The translations under genes and the position numbers were made by a program. From assembly GCF_001645185.1 (NCBI RefSeq), contig NZ_LXTQ01000030.1, positions 186,001 through 250,000 of the forward strand: a stretch of 64,000 nt of DNA, in the 5' to 3' direction. This DNA comes from Methylobacillus sp. MM3 (GTDB lineage Bacteria; Pseudomonadota; Gammaproteobacteria; Burkholderiales; Methylophilaceae). How positions within the stretch are numbered: the stretch's first letter is position 1; each line of letters opens with the position of its first letter. The notes beneath the pieces were generated by a model. The model worked only from the letters and a program-made list of their open reading frames with translations, made no database searches and was not told where the DNA came from. Positions 48,024 to 57,543 of the stretch are shown one piece after another.

Positions 48024-48057
48024 TTGTCACACAAATGTCACATTGACGTCATATAGT
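48024..48057 (+). promoter_or_regulatory. Pho box and -10 of phoB
   Basis: Three 11-bp-spaced direct repeats: TTGTCAC (48024-48030), ATGTCAC (48035-48041), ACGTCAT (48046-48052), matching the Pho box (CTGTCAT-N4-CTGTCAT). TATAGT (48052-48057) starts 10 bp after the second repeat, the spacing of PhoB-activated promoters. Points to autoregulation of phoBR. Confidence 0.85.
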
Positions 48058-48089
48058 GAGCAGCATCTTAGTTCGGTAAAGGAATTCCG

Positions 48090-48776
48090 ATGCCCGCCAA
48101 CATATTGATTATTGAAGACGAACCGGCCATCCAGGAGCTGCTGACGCTCAACATCACCCAGGCCGGCCATAATCCGATCCGCGCCTTGAGCGTGGAACAG
48201 GCGCAACAACTGATGCGCGAGACCATGCCCGATCTCATCCTGCTCGACTGGATGCTGCCGGGCATGAGCGGCATCGAGTTTGCCCGTCGTTTGAAGTCGG
48301 ACGAGTACAGCAAAAGTATCCCCATCATCATGTTGACCGCGCGCAGCGAGGAAATCGACAAGATCCGCGGTCTCGACGTCGGCGCGGACGATTACGTCAC
48401 CAAGCCGTTCTCGCCGCGCGAACTGAACGCGCGCATCAAGGCCGTACTGCGCCGTCGCGCGCCGCAGATGACAGACGACCCCATCGAATCCGGCACGTTG
48501 CGTCTCGACCCGGTCACCCATCGCGTCACCGGCAACGGCATCCAGCTCGATCTCGGCCCGACCGAATTCCGTCTGCTGCACTACCTCATGTCCAACCCTG
48601 AGCGCGTACATTCGCGCTCGCAGGTGCTGGATCGCGTATGGGGCGACCGCGTATTCGTTGAGGACCGAACCGTGGACGTTCATATCCGCCGCCTGCGCCA
48701 GGCGCTCGCCGCTTCCGGGCATGAAGAAATGATCCAGACCGTACGCGGCGTCGGCTACCGTTTCTCGGCGAAGTAA
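48090..48776 (+). CDS. phoB: Phosphate regulon response regulator PhoB
   Basis: A 228-residue OmpR/PhoB-type regulator. Receiver domain: ILIIEDEPAIQELL (acidic pocket), phospho-Asp in LILLDWMLPGMSG (about residue 53), MLTARSEE, and DYVTKPFSP (switch Lys). Winged-helix DNA-binding domain at about 130-228 (GPTEFRLLHYLM, RTVDVHIRRLRQAL, TVRGVGYRFS). Its own Pho box is upstream and phoR follows, so the phosphate-sensing pair is complete. Confidence 0.96.
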   Translation: MPANILIIEDEPAIQELLTLNITQAGHNPIRALSVEQAQQLMRETMPDLILLDWMLPGMSGIEFARRLKSDEYSKSIPIIMLTARSEEIDKIRGLDVGADDYVTKPFSPRELNARIKAVLRRRAPQMTDDPIESGTLRLDPVTHRVTGNGIQLDLGPTEFRLLHYLMSNPERVHSRSQVLDRVWGDRVFVEDRTVDVHIRRLRQALAASGHEEMIQTVRGVGYRFSAK

Positions 48777-48796
48777 CCGATAATGTGCGTCCGATT

Positions 48797-48833
48797 GAAG
48801 CTGTAGCGCCGCACGTAATTTTTCTACAGCTTC
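48797..48833 (+). other. Hairpin between phoB and phoR
   Basis: GAAGCTGTAG (48797-48806) pairs with CTACAGCTTC (48824-48833), 10 bp with a 17-nt loop, 20 bp after the phoB stop. The left arm continues as CTGTAGCGCCGC, resembling the dispersed repeat edge. It could lower phoR relative to phoB expression. Confidence 0.55.
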
Positions 48834-48853
48834 CGAAAACTGGATGCAACTAC

Positions 48854-50167
48854 ATGCATGAATTCCGCTGGCGCCTGCTATGGCTGTCAATTCCCACTCT
48901 GCTGCTTTGCCTGCTCCTCTGGCCCTTGCTCGGCCTGGAATATGCTTTTGGAACCCTGGCCTTTGCAGCGATTGCTTATTTGATCGCGCATTTCTACTGG
49001 CTTGAAAAATTTGCCTTGTGGCTGAAGCAGCCCGAACTGGCCGCCATGCCGATCGGATCCGGAATCTGGGAAGACGTGTTTGCCGCGCTGTATCAGGAAA
49101 TCCGCCGCCAGACCAGCAGCCACACGGAATTGACCTCAGCGCTGGAGCGCTTCCAGCATGCCGCCAGCGCCTTGCCCGACGGCGTCGTGCTGCTCAACAA
49201 CAACGACCAGATCGAGTGGTGCAATCCGCCGGCGGAAATCCAGCTTGGTCTGAACCCCGCACAGGATACCGGCCAGCCCATCGGTTACCTGGTCCGCCAG
49301 ACTGAATTCACCAGCTATCTGCAGGCGCAGGATTACGCCGAGCCGATCAAGCTCAACACCCTGCGCAACCCGGATATCACGCTTGAAATCCAGCTGATTC
49401 CCTTCGGCGACAAGCAAAAGCTGCTGCTGTGCCGCGACATCACTCCGATGGAAAAAATCGAAACCATGCGGCGCGACTTCATTGCCAATGTTTCGCACGA
49501 ACTGCGCACGCCGCTCACCGTCGTCGGCGGCTTCCTCGAAACGATGGAGGACATGGGCAGTGGCATCCCGGAAAACATGCGCCAGTATTACAAGCTGATG
49601 CAGGAACAAACCCTGCGCATGCGCCGCCTGGTGGAAGACCTGCTGACGCTGTCGCAGCTCGAAAGCAACCGGACCACGCCGCAAGAAATCGAAATCGATG
49701 TGCCATCGCTGCTCGGCATGTTGATGACCGAAGGCGAAAGCCTGAGCAGCGGCCGTCATAGCTTGAAGCTGGAAATGGATAAAAACCTCAACCTCAATGG
49801 CGCCGCCGAGGAATTGCATAGCGCCTTCGGCAATCTGGTCAGCAATGCTATCCGCTACACCCCGGAGGGCGGCGATATCACGCTAAAATGGAGCATGCGC
49901 GGCGATAATGCAGTCTTCAGCGTCACCGATACCGGCCTCGGTATCGAGCCCGAACACATCAGCCGCCTGACCGAGCGTTTCTACCGCGTCGACCGTAGCC
50001 GTTCCCGCTCCACCGGCGGCACCGGCCTCGGCCTGTCCATCGTCAAGCATATCCTGACGCGGCACCAGGCCAAGCTGGAAATCCAGAGCGAAATCGGCAA
50101 GGGCAGCACATTCGGGGCCGTATTTCCTGCCGCGCGGGTGATACGAAAGAATTTGATCGGGACCTGA
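48854..50167 (+). CDS. phoR: Phosphate regulon sensor histidine kinase PhoR
   Basis: A 437-residue kinase. ATG 48854 (MHEFRWRLLWLSIPTLLL) is preferred, because the upstream in-frame start at 48785 would run through the hairpin. Two membrane spans (about 8-50), a PAS domain (about 100-205), HisKA with FIANVSHELRTPL (phospho-His about 215), and HATPase with NAIRYTPEGG, DTGLGIEPEH and GGTGLGLSIVKHI. It phosphorylates PhoB under low phosphate. The short periplasmic part is typical of PhoR. Confidence 0.95.
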   Translation: MHEFRWRLLWLSIPTLLLCLLLWPLLGLEYAFGTLAFAAIAYLIAHFYWLEKFALWLKQPELAAMPIGSGIWEDVFAALYQEIRRQTSSHTELTSALERFQHAASALPDGVVLLNNNDQIEWCNPPAEIQLGLNPAQDTGQPIGYLVRQTEFTSYLQAQDYAEPIKLNTLRNPDITLEIQLIPFGDKQKLLLCRDITPMEKIETMRRDFIANVSHELRTPLTVVGGFLETMEDMGSGIPENMRQYYKLMQEQTLRMRRLVEDLLTLSQLESNRTTPQEIEIDVPSLLGMLMTEGESLSSGRHSLKLEMDKNLNLNGAAEELHSAFGNLVSNAIRYTPEGGDITLKWSMRGDNAVFSVTDTGLGIEPEHISRLTERFYRVDRSRSRSTGGTGLGLSIVKHILTRHQAKLEIQSEIGKGSTFGAVFPAARVIRKNLIGT

Positions 50168-50184
50168 ATACCGAGGAGCGGTTC

Positions 50185-50661
50185 ATGTCGCTGGAAACCT
50201 GGGAATTGATGAGCTACGTGGTCACCGTGATCGGCCTGCCGCTGGCAATCGCGGTATTCCTGTACGAGCAGCGCAAGGAACGGGAAAACGAGGAGGAGGA
50301 GGTCTACCAGCTACTCTCGGACAACTACCAGGACTTCCTCAAGGTGGCGCTGGAAAATCCTGACCTGCGACTATTCTCGACCGAAGGCACCACCTCGCTC
50401 AATGAAGATCAACGAGAGCGGCAGCTCATCGTTTTCGTCATGCTGATGTCGCTCTTCGAACGCGCATACCTGCTGCTGCATGAGGATGACATGTCGCCCA
50501 AACAGGCGCGACGCTGGCACTCATGGGAAGATTACATTCTGGAATGGTGCAGCCGCCCGGATTTCCGCGCGAATTTTCCGCGCCTGCTGCACGGCGAAGA
50601 CCCGAGTTTCGTCCGTTATGTGGAACACCTCGTTTCCACGCAGGAAGCAGGCACCCTGTAG
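50185..50661 (+). CDS. Conserved hypothetical protein with N-terminal membrane helix
   Basis: A 158-residue protein not assigned to a known family. One membrane helix at about 8-25 (LMSYVVTVIGLPLAIAVFLY) is followed by a charged coiled-coil-like stretch (EQRKERENEEEEVYQLL) and a helical cytoplasmic domain (ERAYLLLHEDDMSPKQARRWHSWEDYILEWC). It follows phoR by 17 bp with a GAGGAG-type RBS, so it is probably co-transcribed with phoBR and converges on msrB. Confidence 0.65.
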   Translation: MSLETWELMSYVVTVIGLPLAIAVFLYEQRKERENEEEEVYQLLSDNYQDFLKVALENPDLRLFSTEGTTSLNEDQRERQLIVFVMLMSLFERAYLLLHEDDMSPKQARRWHSWEDYILEWCSRPDFRANFPRLLHGEDPSFVRYVEHLVSTQEAGTL

Positions 50662-50669
50662 CGCAGGCC

Positions 50670-51065
50670 TCAGACCTTAGGCTCGAAACTCAGCGAGGCA
50701 GAGTTGATGCAATAGCGCAATCCCGTCGGTGGGGGGCCATCCGGGAACACGTGACCGAGATGGGCATCGCATACATTGCAAATCACCTCGGTGCGTATCA
50801 TGCCGTGTGAAATATCACGTTTCTCGCGTACATTTTCCGGGTTGAGCGCCTTGAAATAGCTGGGCCAGCCGCAGCCGGAATCAAACTTGGTATCCGACTC
50901 GAACAGCGGCGTGCCGCAGCACACACAGGTGTAAATGCCGTGCTCGCGATGATGAAGGTAAGCGCCGGTCCCGGGCCGCTCGGTTGCGGCATGGCGTGTG
51001 ACTTCGTACTGGGTTGGCGTAAGCTGTGACTTCCACTCCGCGTCAGGTTTCACTACCTTGGCCAT
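50670..51065 (-). CDS. msrB: Peptide-methionine (R)-S-oxide reductase
   Basis: A 131-residue MsrB reducing methionine-R-sulfoxide. Zinc-type CVCCGTPLF and [16 protein letters not shown] motifs supply the two CxxC pairs; SGCGWPSYF and [11 protein letters not shown] carry the catalytic Cys. ATG 51065 has GAGGAGAAC immediately upstream; a longer reading frame exists but lacks family similarity. Confidence 0.95.
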   Translation of the reverse strand: MAKVVKPDAEWKSQLTPTQYEVTRHAATERPGTGAYLHHREHGIYTCVCCGTPLFESDTKFDSGCGWPSYFKALNPENVREKRDISHGMIRTEVICNVCDAHLGHVFPDGPPPTGLRYCINSASLSFEPKV

Positions 51066-51175
51066 GGTAGTTCTCCTCATCGTACTTTTTTGAATCGCCA
51101 GGATGCCAAGAGCGCCAAGTAAAAATTTCATTGCGGAATCCTCACTTGGCGTTCTGGCGGAAAACAGTTTAAAAC

Positions 51176-54100
51176 TTACAACAAAACCTTCTCGATGCCG
51201 CCCTGGTTGGCCTTCGCCACATAATCTTCCATCCAGTTCGGCCCCAGCAGGTTTTTGGCAAGCTCGACCACAATGTAATCGGAACCGATGCCGGTGTCAT
51301 CTTCGTAGCGTTGCAGGCCTTGCAGGCAGGACGGGCAGGAGGTCAGGATCTTCACTTCCTGCTCCGGTGCGCCCGGCGTGAGGCCGAGCTGCTTCATGCC
51401 TTTTTCCAGCTCTTCCTGCTTGCGCATCTTGACCTGGGTTGCGATGTCAGGACGCGCCACCGCGAAGCTGCCGGACTCGCCGCAGCAACGATCGTTGAGC
51501 GGCACATCCACACCCATCAGCGCATTCGTTACCTTGGCCGAGGCGTAAGTCTTCATCGGCGTGTGGCACGGCTCGTGGTACATGTAGCGCACCCCTTGCA
51601 CGCCTTCCATTTTGACACCTTTTTCCATCAGGTATTCATGGATGTCGAGCAGGCGGCAGCCGGGGAATATCTTTTCGAACTCGTATTTCAGCAGCTGATC
51701 CATGCAGGTGCCGCAGGAGACGATCACGGTCTTGATGTCGAGATAGTTCAGCGTGTTGGCGACCCGGTGGAACAGCACACGGTTTTCGGCGGTGATTTCC
51801 TGGCCCTTGTCGTGGTTGCCGGCCGAAGTCTGCGGATAGCCGCAGCACAGGTAGCCTGGCGGCAGCACGGTAATCGCGCCGGTCTCGTACAGCATCGCTT
51901 GCGTCGCCAAACCGACCTGCGAGAACAGGCGCTCCGAACCGCAGCCGGGGAAGTAGAACACTGCATCGGAATCCTCGTTCGCCTTCTGCGGATTGCGAAT
52001 GACAGGCACCATGGTGTCGTCTTCCAGCCCAAGCAGCGCACGCGAGGTCTTGGTCGGCAGCGCCTTTGGCATCGGTCGAGTGAGGAAATGAATCACCTGT
52101 GCCTGGATCGGCGGCTTGCCGACCGTTGCCGGCGGATGCTTCTTGAATGGGCGGATCATGCCGACCTTCTTCGCCAGCTGATAGCCGAAGCGCTGCGCCT
52201 TGTAGCCCCACTGGATCATGCCGGTGCGGAGCAGCTTGATCGTCGCCGGATCCTTTGCGTTGAGGAACGTCATCGTCGCCAAGGTGCCGGGGTTGAACGC
52301 CTTCTTGCCCTGCTTGCGCAGGAAGTTGCGCATTGCGACCGACACGTCGCCGAAGTCGATGTCCACCGGGCACGGATTCTTGCATCGGTGGCACACCGTG
52401 CAATGGTCGGCGACATCGTTGAATTCGTCGAAATGCATCAGCGAGATGCCGCGACGGGTCTGCTCTTCATAAAGGAACGCCTCAATCAGCAGCGAAGTCG
52501 CGAGAATCTTGTTGCGCGGGCTGTACAGCAGATTGGCGCGCGGTACGTGCGTGGTGCACACCGGCTTGCACTTGCCGCAGCGCAGGCAATCCTTGATGGA
52601 GTCGGCGATGCCGCCGATTTCAGACTGCTCCATGATGATGGATTCCTGCTCCAGCAGGCCAAAGCTGGGCGTGTAGGCATTGCGCAAATCGGCGCCCGCC
52701 ATCAGCTTGCCCTTGTTGAAACGGCCTTCCGGGTCGACCTTGCGCTTGTACTCGGCAAAGGTGTCGATGACCGTCTGATCAAGGAACTCCATCTTGGTGA
52801 TGCCGATGCCGTGCTCGCCGGAAATCACGCCGCCGAGATCGGTTGCCAGCTGCATGATGCGCGCGACCGCGGCGTTGGCTTCCTGCAGCATGCCGTAATC
52901 GTCAGAGTTGACCGGGATATTGGTATGCACGTTGCCGTCGCCTGCATGCATGTGCAGAGCGACGAACACGCGGCTCTTCAGCACCGCCTTGTGGATGTCG
53001 TCGAGCTTATCCAGGATGGGCAGGTATTCGCGGCCGGTGAAAATCTGGTGCAGCGGCTTGCGCACTTCGCGCTTCCACGACACGCGCAAATGATGCTCCT
53101 GCACCGCACGAAAGACCGGCAGCAGCTCGCCGAGGCCAGCCTTGGAAATCAGCTCCTGCGCCAGCGTGCCGAACTCGTGCAGCGGCGAATCGAGGCCGCC
53201 CAGGATATGCTGCCAATGCGCGCGGGTATCCTGGATCAATTGCAGCGCCTGCGCGCGCTTGGCGACGACCATTTCCGGGTCGGCCTGGGTATCCTCATCC
53301 TCCAGCAGCGGCAGATCGCCTTGCAGGAAGGTTTCCAGCGCATCCAGCAGCTTGAGCTTGTTCTTGATCGACAACTCGATATTGATGCGCTCGACGCCGT
53401 CCGAATAGTCGCCCAGGCGTGGCAGCGGAATCACCACGTCCTCGTTGATCTTGAACGCGTTGGTATGCGCAGCGATCGCGGCAGTACGTGCGCGATCCAG
53501 CCAGAATTTCTTGCGCGCCTCGGCGGACACGGCGATAAAGCCTTCGCCGCCGCGCGCATTGGCGAGACGCACGATATGCGAGGCGGCTTCGCCGACCGCG
53601 TTTTCGTCATCGGAAGCGATGTCGGCGATCAACACCATCTTGGGGCGCTGCGCGCGGTTGGCCTTGGTCGCATAGCCGACGGCCTTGAGATAGCGCTCGT
53701 CCAAATGCTCCAGGCCGGCAAGAATCGCCGACGGATGCGCGTCGAGGTAATCCTTCACTTCGACGATGGCCGGCACTGCCAGCGCCACCGAGCCAAAGAA
53801 TTCCAGGCAGATCGTGCGCACATGCTTGGGCATGCGGTGCAGGATAAAGGTGGCCGAAGTGATCAGGCCGTCACAGCCCTCTTTCTGCACGCCCGGAAGG
53901 CCGGCGAGGAACTTGTCGGTCACGTCCTTCCCCAGACCGGTCTTGCGGAAATGGGGCCCCGGAATTTCCAGGATTTCGGGCTCGCCCTGCAGCGTTTTGC
54001 CGTCCTCGCGATAGCGGCTGATGCGGAAACGCGCGGTTTCGATATCGTGTATCTTGCCGAGATTGTGATCCAGGCGCTCGACTTCCAGCCAGGTCGCGTC

Positions 54101-55009
54101 CGGCGTCACCATGCGCCACGAGGCCAGGTTATCCAGCGCGGTACCCCACAGCACGGCTTTCTTGCCGCCGGCATTCATCGCCACGTTACCGCCGATGCAG
54201 GAGGCATCGGCCGAAGTCGGATCCACCGCAAATTCAAGACCGGCATCCGTAGCCGCTTCCATCACGCGACGCGTCACCACACCCGCGCCACAGCGGATGG
54301 TCGGTACCGCATTCGCCACGCCGGGCAAGGCGCGATAATCGACCGGGCTCAGGCTTTCCAGCTTTTCGGTATTGATCACCGCCGACATCTTGGTCAGCGG
54401 CACGGCGCCGCCGGTATAGCCAGTGCCGCCGCCGCGCGGAATCAGCGTCAAGCCGAGTTCGATACACGCCTTGACGATAGGGGCGATCTCTTCTTCGGTG
54501 TCGGGGTTGACCACGACAAACGGGTATTCGACGCGCCAGTCGGTGGCGTCGGTCACGTGCGATACGCGCGCAAGTCCGTCGAACTGGATGTTGTCCTTGC
54601 GGGTGATCTTGCCCAGCTTCGCCAGAGTCTGCTTGCGCAGCCTGGCGGTCTGGCGGAACTCCTCCTCGAAACCGGCCACGGCCTTGCGCGCGGTTTCGAT
54701 CAGCGTCACGACTTTGGGATTGTTCTGGCTGCGCTCGTCGATGGCTTTGAGGCGATGGTGCAGCGCGTCCGTCAGCGCCTTGAGACGCTTGGGGTTCGCC
54801 AGCAGGTCATCCTGCAGATATGGGTTGCGCGTGACCACCCACAGATCGCCCAGCACCTCGAACAGCATGCGCGCGGAACGGCCGGTCTTGCGCTCACCGC
54901 GCAACTCGTTCAGCACATCCCAAGATTCCGTGCCGAGAAACCGCATGACGATTTCGCGGTCGGAGAACGAGGTGTAGTTGTAGGGAATTTCGCGCAGGCG
55001 AGTGGTCAT
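51176..55009 (-). CDS. Giant FAD-linked oxidoreductase with Fe-S and cysteine-rich domains (DUF3683)
   Basis: A 1277-residue fused flavoenzyme. N-terminal DUF3683 (about 1-150, [16 protein letters not shown]), FAD-binding PCMH-type domain ([20 protein letters not shown] near 195; [17 protein letters not shown]), and an FAD-oxidase C domain ([24 protein letters not shown]). Then a two-[4Fe-4S] ferredoxin segment ([23 protein letters not shown]) and two CCG domains ([20 protein letters not shown]). It joins GlcD-like and GlcF-like subunits of glycolate/D-lactate-type dehydrogenases in one chain; the substrate is unknown. ATG 55009 is the family start; the frame stays open upstream. Confidence 0.9.
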   Translation of the reverse strand: MTTRLREIPYNYTSFSDREIVMRFLGTESWDVLNELRGERKTGRSARMLFEVLGDLWVVTRNPYLQDDLLANPKRLKALTDALHHRLKAIDERSQNNPKVVTLIETARKAVAGFEEEFRQTARLRKQTLAKLGKITRKDNIQFDGLARVSHVTDATDWRVEYPFVVVNPDTEEEIAPIVKACIELGLTLIPRGGGTGYTGGAVPLTKMSAVINTEKLESLSPVDYRALPGVANAVPTIRCGAGVVTRRVMEAATDAGLEFAVDPTSADASCIGGNVAMNAGGKKAVLWGTALDNLASWRMVTPDATWLEVERLDHNLGKIHDIETARFRISRYREDGKTLQGEPEILEIPGPHFRKTGLGKDVTDKFLAGLPGVQKEGCDGLITSATFILHRMPKHVRTICLEFFGSVALAVPAIVEVKDYLDAHPSAILAGLEHLDERYLKAVGYATKANRAQRPKMVLIADIASDDENAVGEAASHIVRLANARGGEGFIAVSAEARKKFWLDRARTAAIAAHTNAFKINEDVVIPLPRLGDYSDGVERINIELSIKNKLKLLDALETFLQGDLPLLEDEDTQADPEMVVAKRAQALQLIQDTRAHWQHILGGLDSPLHEFGTLAQELISKAGLGELLPVFRAVQEHHLRVSWKREVRKPLHQIFTGREYLPILDKLDDIHKAVLKSRVFVALHMHAGDGNVHTNIPVNSDDYGMLQEANAAVARIMQLATDLGGVISGEHGIGITKMEFLDQTVIDTFAEYKRKVDPEGRFNKGKLMAGADLRNAYTPSFGLLEQESIIMEQSEIGGIADSIKDCLRCGKCKPVCTTHVPRANLLYSPRNKILATSLLIEAFLYEEQTRRGISLMHFDEFNDVADHCTVCHRCKNPCPVDIDFGDVSVAMRNFLRKQGKKAFNPGTLATMTFLNAKDPATIKLLRTGMIQWGYKAQRFGYQLAKKVGMIRPFKKHPPATVGKPPIQAQVIHFLTRPMPKALPTKTSRALLGLEDDTMVPVIRNPQKANEDSDAVFYFPGCGSERLFSQVGLATQAMLYETGAITVLPPGYLCCGYPQTSAGNHDKGQEITAENRVLFHRVANTLNYLDIKTVIVSCGTCMDQLLKYEFEKIFPGCRLLDIHEYLMEKGVKMEGVQGVRYMYHEPCHTPMKTYASAKVTNALMGVDVPLNDRCCGESGSFAVARPDIATQVKMRKQEELEKGMKQLGLTPGAPEQEVKILTSCPSCLQGLQRYEDDTGIGSDYIVVELAKNLLGPNWMEDYVAKANQGGIEKVLL

Positions 55010-55042
55010 GGACAGAGAGCTAAAGGTTGCCGAAAGGGTTGG

Positions 55043-55051
55043 ATTATAGCA
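55043..55051 (-). promoter_or_regulatory. Extended -10 promoter of the giant oxidoreductase gene
   Basis: On the minus strand TGCTATAAT: exact TATAAT with an extended TGN, 34 bp upstream of the ATG. The -35 region is weak. Confidence 0.55.
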
Positions 55052-55224
55052 TAGTGAAATGGGAAATAACCCTTTGAAATATATATCCATTATTGTAATG
55101 AGAGCATTGTTTTTCAAGGACATTTGAGACAGGCATTGCCGCCCCCGGAATCGACGTTTTATGCAGGAATGACAAACCCCCGGGAATGGAACAAAATACG
55201 TCCTATGCACATCAAAGGCTGGCC

Positions 55225-55734
55225 ATGTCTTCATTCAATGCACGCAAGTTACTGATCCCGCTCGTTTTGCTCGCCCTGCTCGGCGCGCTGGTCTTTTTCG
55301 TCACCGACAAGAACCAGGCGCCGGACGTCAAGTTCACCACCATCACCGGACAAGAAATCGGCATGCAGGATTTGCGCGGCAAAATCGTGCTGGTCAATTT
55401 CTGGGCCACCACCTGCTCCGGCTGCATCGCGGAAATGCCCAAGCTGATCGAGACCTATAACCGCTATCACAAGCAAGGCTTCGAACTGGTGGCGGTGGCC
55501 ATGTCTTACGACCCGCCCAGCCATGTAGCGAATTACTCCAAAAAGAACGGATTGCCGTTTCCCGTAGCCCTGGATTTGCAGGGCGAGCTGGCCACGGCAT
55601 TCAACGATGTAAAACTGACGCCGACCGCCTTCGTCATCGACAAGAACGGTCGCATCGTGCGCAACGTGGTGGGCGAGCTGGACTTCAAGGCCCTGCACGC
55701 CATGCTCGACGAACAGCTGGGGAGAAAAATCTGA
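55225..55734 (+). CDS. TlpA-family thioredoxin-like protein
   Basis: A 169-residue membrane-anchored thiol protein. N-terminal anchor [20 protein letters not shown], AhpC/TSA-Redoxin domain with [16 protein letters not shown] (CxxC about residue 72-75), and the cis-Pro segment [12 protein letters not shown]. It acts in the periplasm, probably reducing cytochrome c or other thiol targets. ATG 55225 with AAAGG upstream is chosen over 55186, which adds a polar leader. Coupled to the following DinB gene (TGATG). Confidence 0.85.
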   Translation: MSSFNARKLLIPLVLLALLGALVFFVTDKNQAPDVKFTTITGQEIGMQDLRGKIVLVNFWATTCSGCIAEMPKLIETYNRYHKQGFELVAVAMSYDPPSHVANYSKKNGLPFPVALDLQGELATAFNDVKLTPTAFVIDKNGRIVRNVVGELDFKALHAMLDEQLGRKI

Positions 55735-56288
55735 TGGACTTCAAACAACAGTTTATATACCAGATCGATTACCAGCACTGGGCCAACGATGCGCTATTCA
55801 ACGCACTGGACCGCCTGGATCCCGCCGCCCGCACCAGCCCGCAAAAACTCTATTTCGGCAGCTTGCACAACAACATCGACCACCTGCTGTTTTTCTACGG
55901 CAAATGGTTCGCCCGGCTCAAGGGCGAACCGCAGGCGACCGGCTACACCGGTACCGTCCATCACGACTGGCGCGACCTCAAGAACGGCATGCGCCGCGAA
56001 GTCCGGGAAATACAACGCTGGCTGGAGCGCCAGCCGCAAGACTTCTTCGACGAGCGCCTTTTTTTCACCCGCACGCGCAGCGGTGAGGAAAACAGCATCT
56101 GGGTACGCGATGCGCTGACTCACATCTTCACCTATGCGGCGACGGAGCGCGGCAATCTCGCGGCGATAGCCGGCACGCTGGGCGCCCCTTTCCCGGCGCT
56201 GTCCTATTACAATTATCGCCACGAAATGGGCGAGCATCTGCACAACATGCGCCAGGCCGCATCGAGCGTCACCGCCAGCGGTATTTAG
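55734..56288 (+). CDS. DinB family protein
   Basis: A 184-residue four-helix-bundle protein of the DinB/DfsB/bacillithiol-transferase superfamily. The metal-site histidines are consistent with YQHWANDALF near the start, SLHNNIDHLLFF at mid-length and RHEMGEHLHNM at the end. The substrate is unknown. Its ATG overlaps the TlpA stop and hemJ begins 2 bp after its stop. Confidence 0.85.
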   Translation: MDFKQQFIYQIDYQHWANDALFNALDRLDPAARTSPQKLYFGSLHNNIDHLLFFYGKWFARLKGEPQATGYTGTVHHDWRDLKNGMRREVREIQRWLERQPQDFFDERLFFTRTRSGEENSIWVRDALTHIFTYAATERGNLAAIAGTLGAPFPALSYYNYRHEMGEHLHNMRQAASSVTASGI

Positions 56289-56290
56289 AA

Positions 56291-56701
56291 GTGCTGTGGG
56301 TCAAGTCGCTGCACCTCATTTTCGTGACCAGCTGGTTTGCCGGGCTGTTCTATCTGCCCCGCCTGTTCGTCAACCATGCCATGGTGGATGACGCAGCCAC
56401 AGTTGGCCGCCTGCTGCTGATGGAAAAGAAACTCTACCGATTCATGACCCCATTGGCCGTATTGGCCTTAGGCTTCGGCCTGTGGCTTTGGCTGGGCTAC
56501 GGCATCACGGGCGGCTGGCTGCATGCCAAACTGGCTTTGGTTGCGGTACTGATCGGCTATCATTACTATTGCGGCAGGCTATTGAAAGATTTCGAGCAGG
56601 GCCGCAACCGACACAGCCACGTCTGGTATCGCTGGTTCAACGAACTGCCGGTACTGATTTTATTTGCGGTCGTACCACTCGCCATTGTCAAACCCTTCTG
56701 A
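56291..56701 (+). CDS. hemJ: HemJ-type protoporphyrinogen oxidase (CopD family)
   Basis: A 136-residue four-span membrane protein. It opens LWVKSLHLIFVTSWFAGLFYLPRLFV, the HemJ signature with conserved His, Trp and Arg, followed by VDDAATVGRLLLMEKKLYRF and WLHAKLALVAVL. HemJ oxidises protoporphyrinogen IX to protoporphyrin, the step after hemF. Start is GTG. It overlaps nothing but forms a tight TlpA-DinB-HemJ run. Confidence 0.88.
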   Translation: MLWVKSLHLIFVTSWFAGLFYLPRLFVNHAMVDDAATVGRLLLMEKKLYRFMTPLAVLALGFGLWLWLGYGITGGWLHAKLALVAVLIGYHYYCGRLLKDFEQGRNRHSHVWYRWFNELPVLILFAVVPLAIVKPF

Positions 56702-56714
56702 TTACGGATTCCTC

Positions 56715-57440
56715 ATGCTGCACTCCGATTGGCTTTTGAAAATGCTCGACAAGGCCGGGAACACGCCGGGCCGGCGCGTATTATCGCTATTCGACATTCT
56801 GCAGGACTGGGCCACCGCCCCCGGACTGAAAGCCGACGCGGAAATGACCGGTTCGGAGGATGCGCTCATTGCATACCTGACCGGGCAATTATCAGCCCTT
56901 CGCCTGCCGGAGCCCGACATCCTGGCCACCCAGATTTATTTCATCGCCCTGGGCGCATTGCAAACCGCTGGCACAGGCGAGCACGACGATGCATTCCTTC
57001 AGGGAAAACAGGCTGCCGCAGTACTTCTGGATGCGTATCGCTCGCCTCGACGGGTAAAAACAGAGGCTGCCGTGGCTGCGTCCTTTTTCATACTGGTTTC
57101 AGCCATTTTCATTTCGGCAGGGGAAACGCCTGTCGCACCGTCGCAACCGATGGCAACGTTTCCGGCGCCGACAGACGTTGGAGCAATGCAGCCCGTCCAA
57201 GCACTCTCCGGCAACAGTCCGGACCAGGTCGCATCACTGCATGATTCGCTGGAGCGCATGCGACGCGGCGTTTGCCAATACCCCCAGGCGCTGATGCTGG
57301 CCCCCGAGGCACGCGCCGTTTTCATTGAAAACGTCGTCAACGGCTCCGTTCCGACCGACGCCGGCCAGATGCGCGAAGCAAGCCGGCTGGCGCAAAAAGT
57401 CGAATGCTATTACGCGCCGGTGGCAATGACCGCGCTGTAG
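56715..57440 (+). CDS. Hypothetical protein with one membrane helix
   Basis: A 241-residue protein I do not recognise. The N-terminal 115 residues look like a helical cytoplasmic region (LLKMLDKAGNTPGRRVLSLF, DALIAYLTGQLSALRLPEPD). One membrane helix follows (AAVAASFFILVSAIFISAG, about 123-141), then a Pro/Ala linker and a C-terminal helical part (VASLHDSLERMRRGVCQY, MREASRLAQKVECYYAP). ATG 56715 begins 13 bp after hemJ. Topology suggests N-inside and C-outside. Confidence 0.6.
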   Translation: MLHSDWLLKMLDKAGNTPGRRVLSLFDILQDWATAPGLKADAEMTGSEDALIAYLTGQLSALRLPEPDILATQIYFIALGALQTAGTGEHDDAFLQGKQAAAVLLDAYRSPRRVKTEAAVAASFFILVSAIFISAGETPVAPSQPMATFPAPTDVGAMQPVQALSGNSPDQVASLHDSLERMRRGVCQYPQALMLAPEARAVFIENVVNGSVPTDAGQMREASRLAQKVECYYAPVAMTAL

Positions 57441-57481
57441 CGACCATACCGAACGGTTATCTCCAGCCCCTGTCCGACCGC

Positions 57482-57522
57482 TTGCTCCGGCCTGCGGATC
57501 GGCTGTAATATACAGACCTGTA
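57482..57522 (+). promoter_or_regulatory. Promoter and palindromic operator of the TetR gene
   Basis: TTGCTC (57482-57487), 18-bp spacer, TAATAT (57506-57511), overlapping the palindrome TACAGACCTGTA (57511-57522) at the expected start site. Suggests autorepression by the downstream TetR protein. Confidence 0.45.
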
Positions 57523-57543
57523 AACCTCACGGACATCCTCACC

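Noticed and set aside
51311..55054. Very long open frame (about 1250 codons) on the plus strand opposite the giant oxidoreductase
   Set aside because: Codon pattern is an antisense shadow of the GC-rich gene; no domain is recognisable, and the minus-strand protein has clear motifs throughout.
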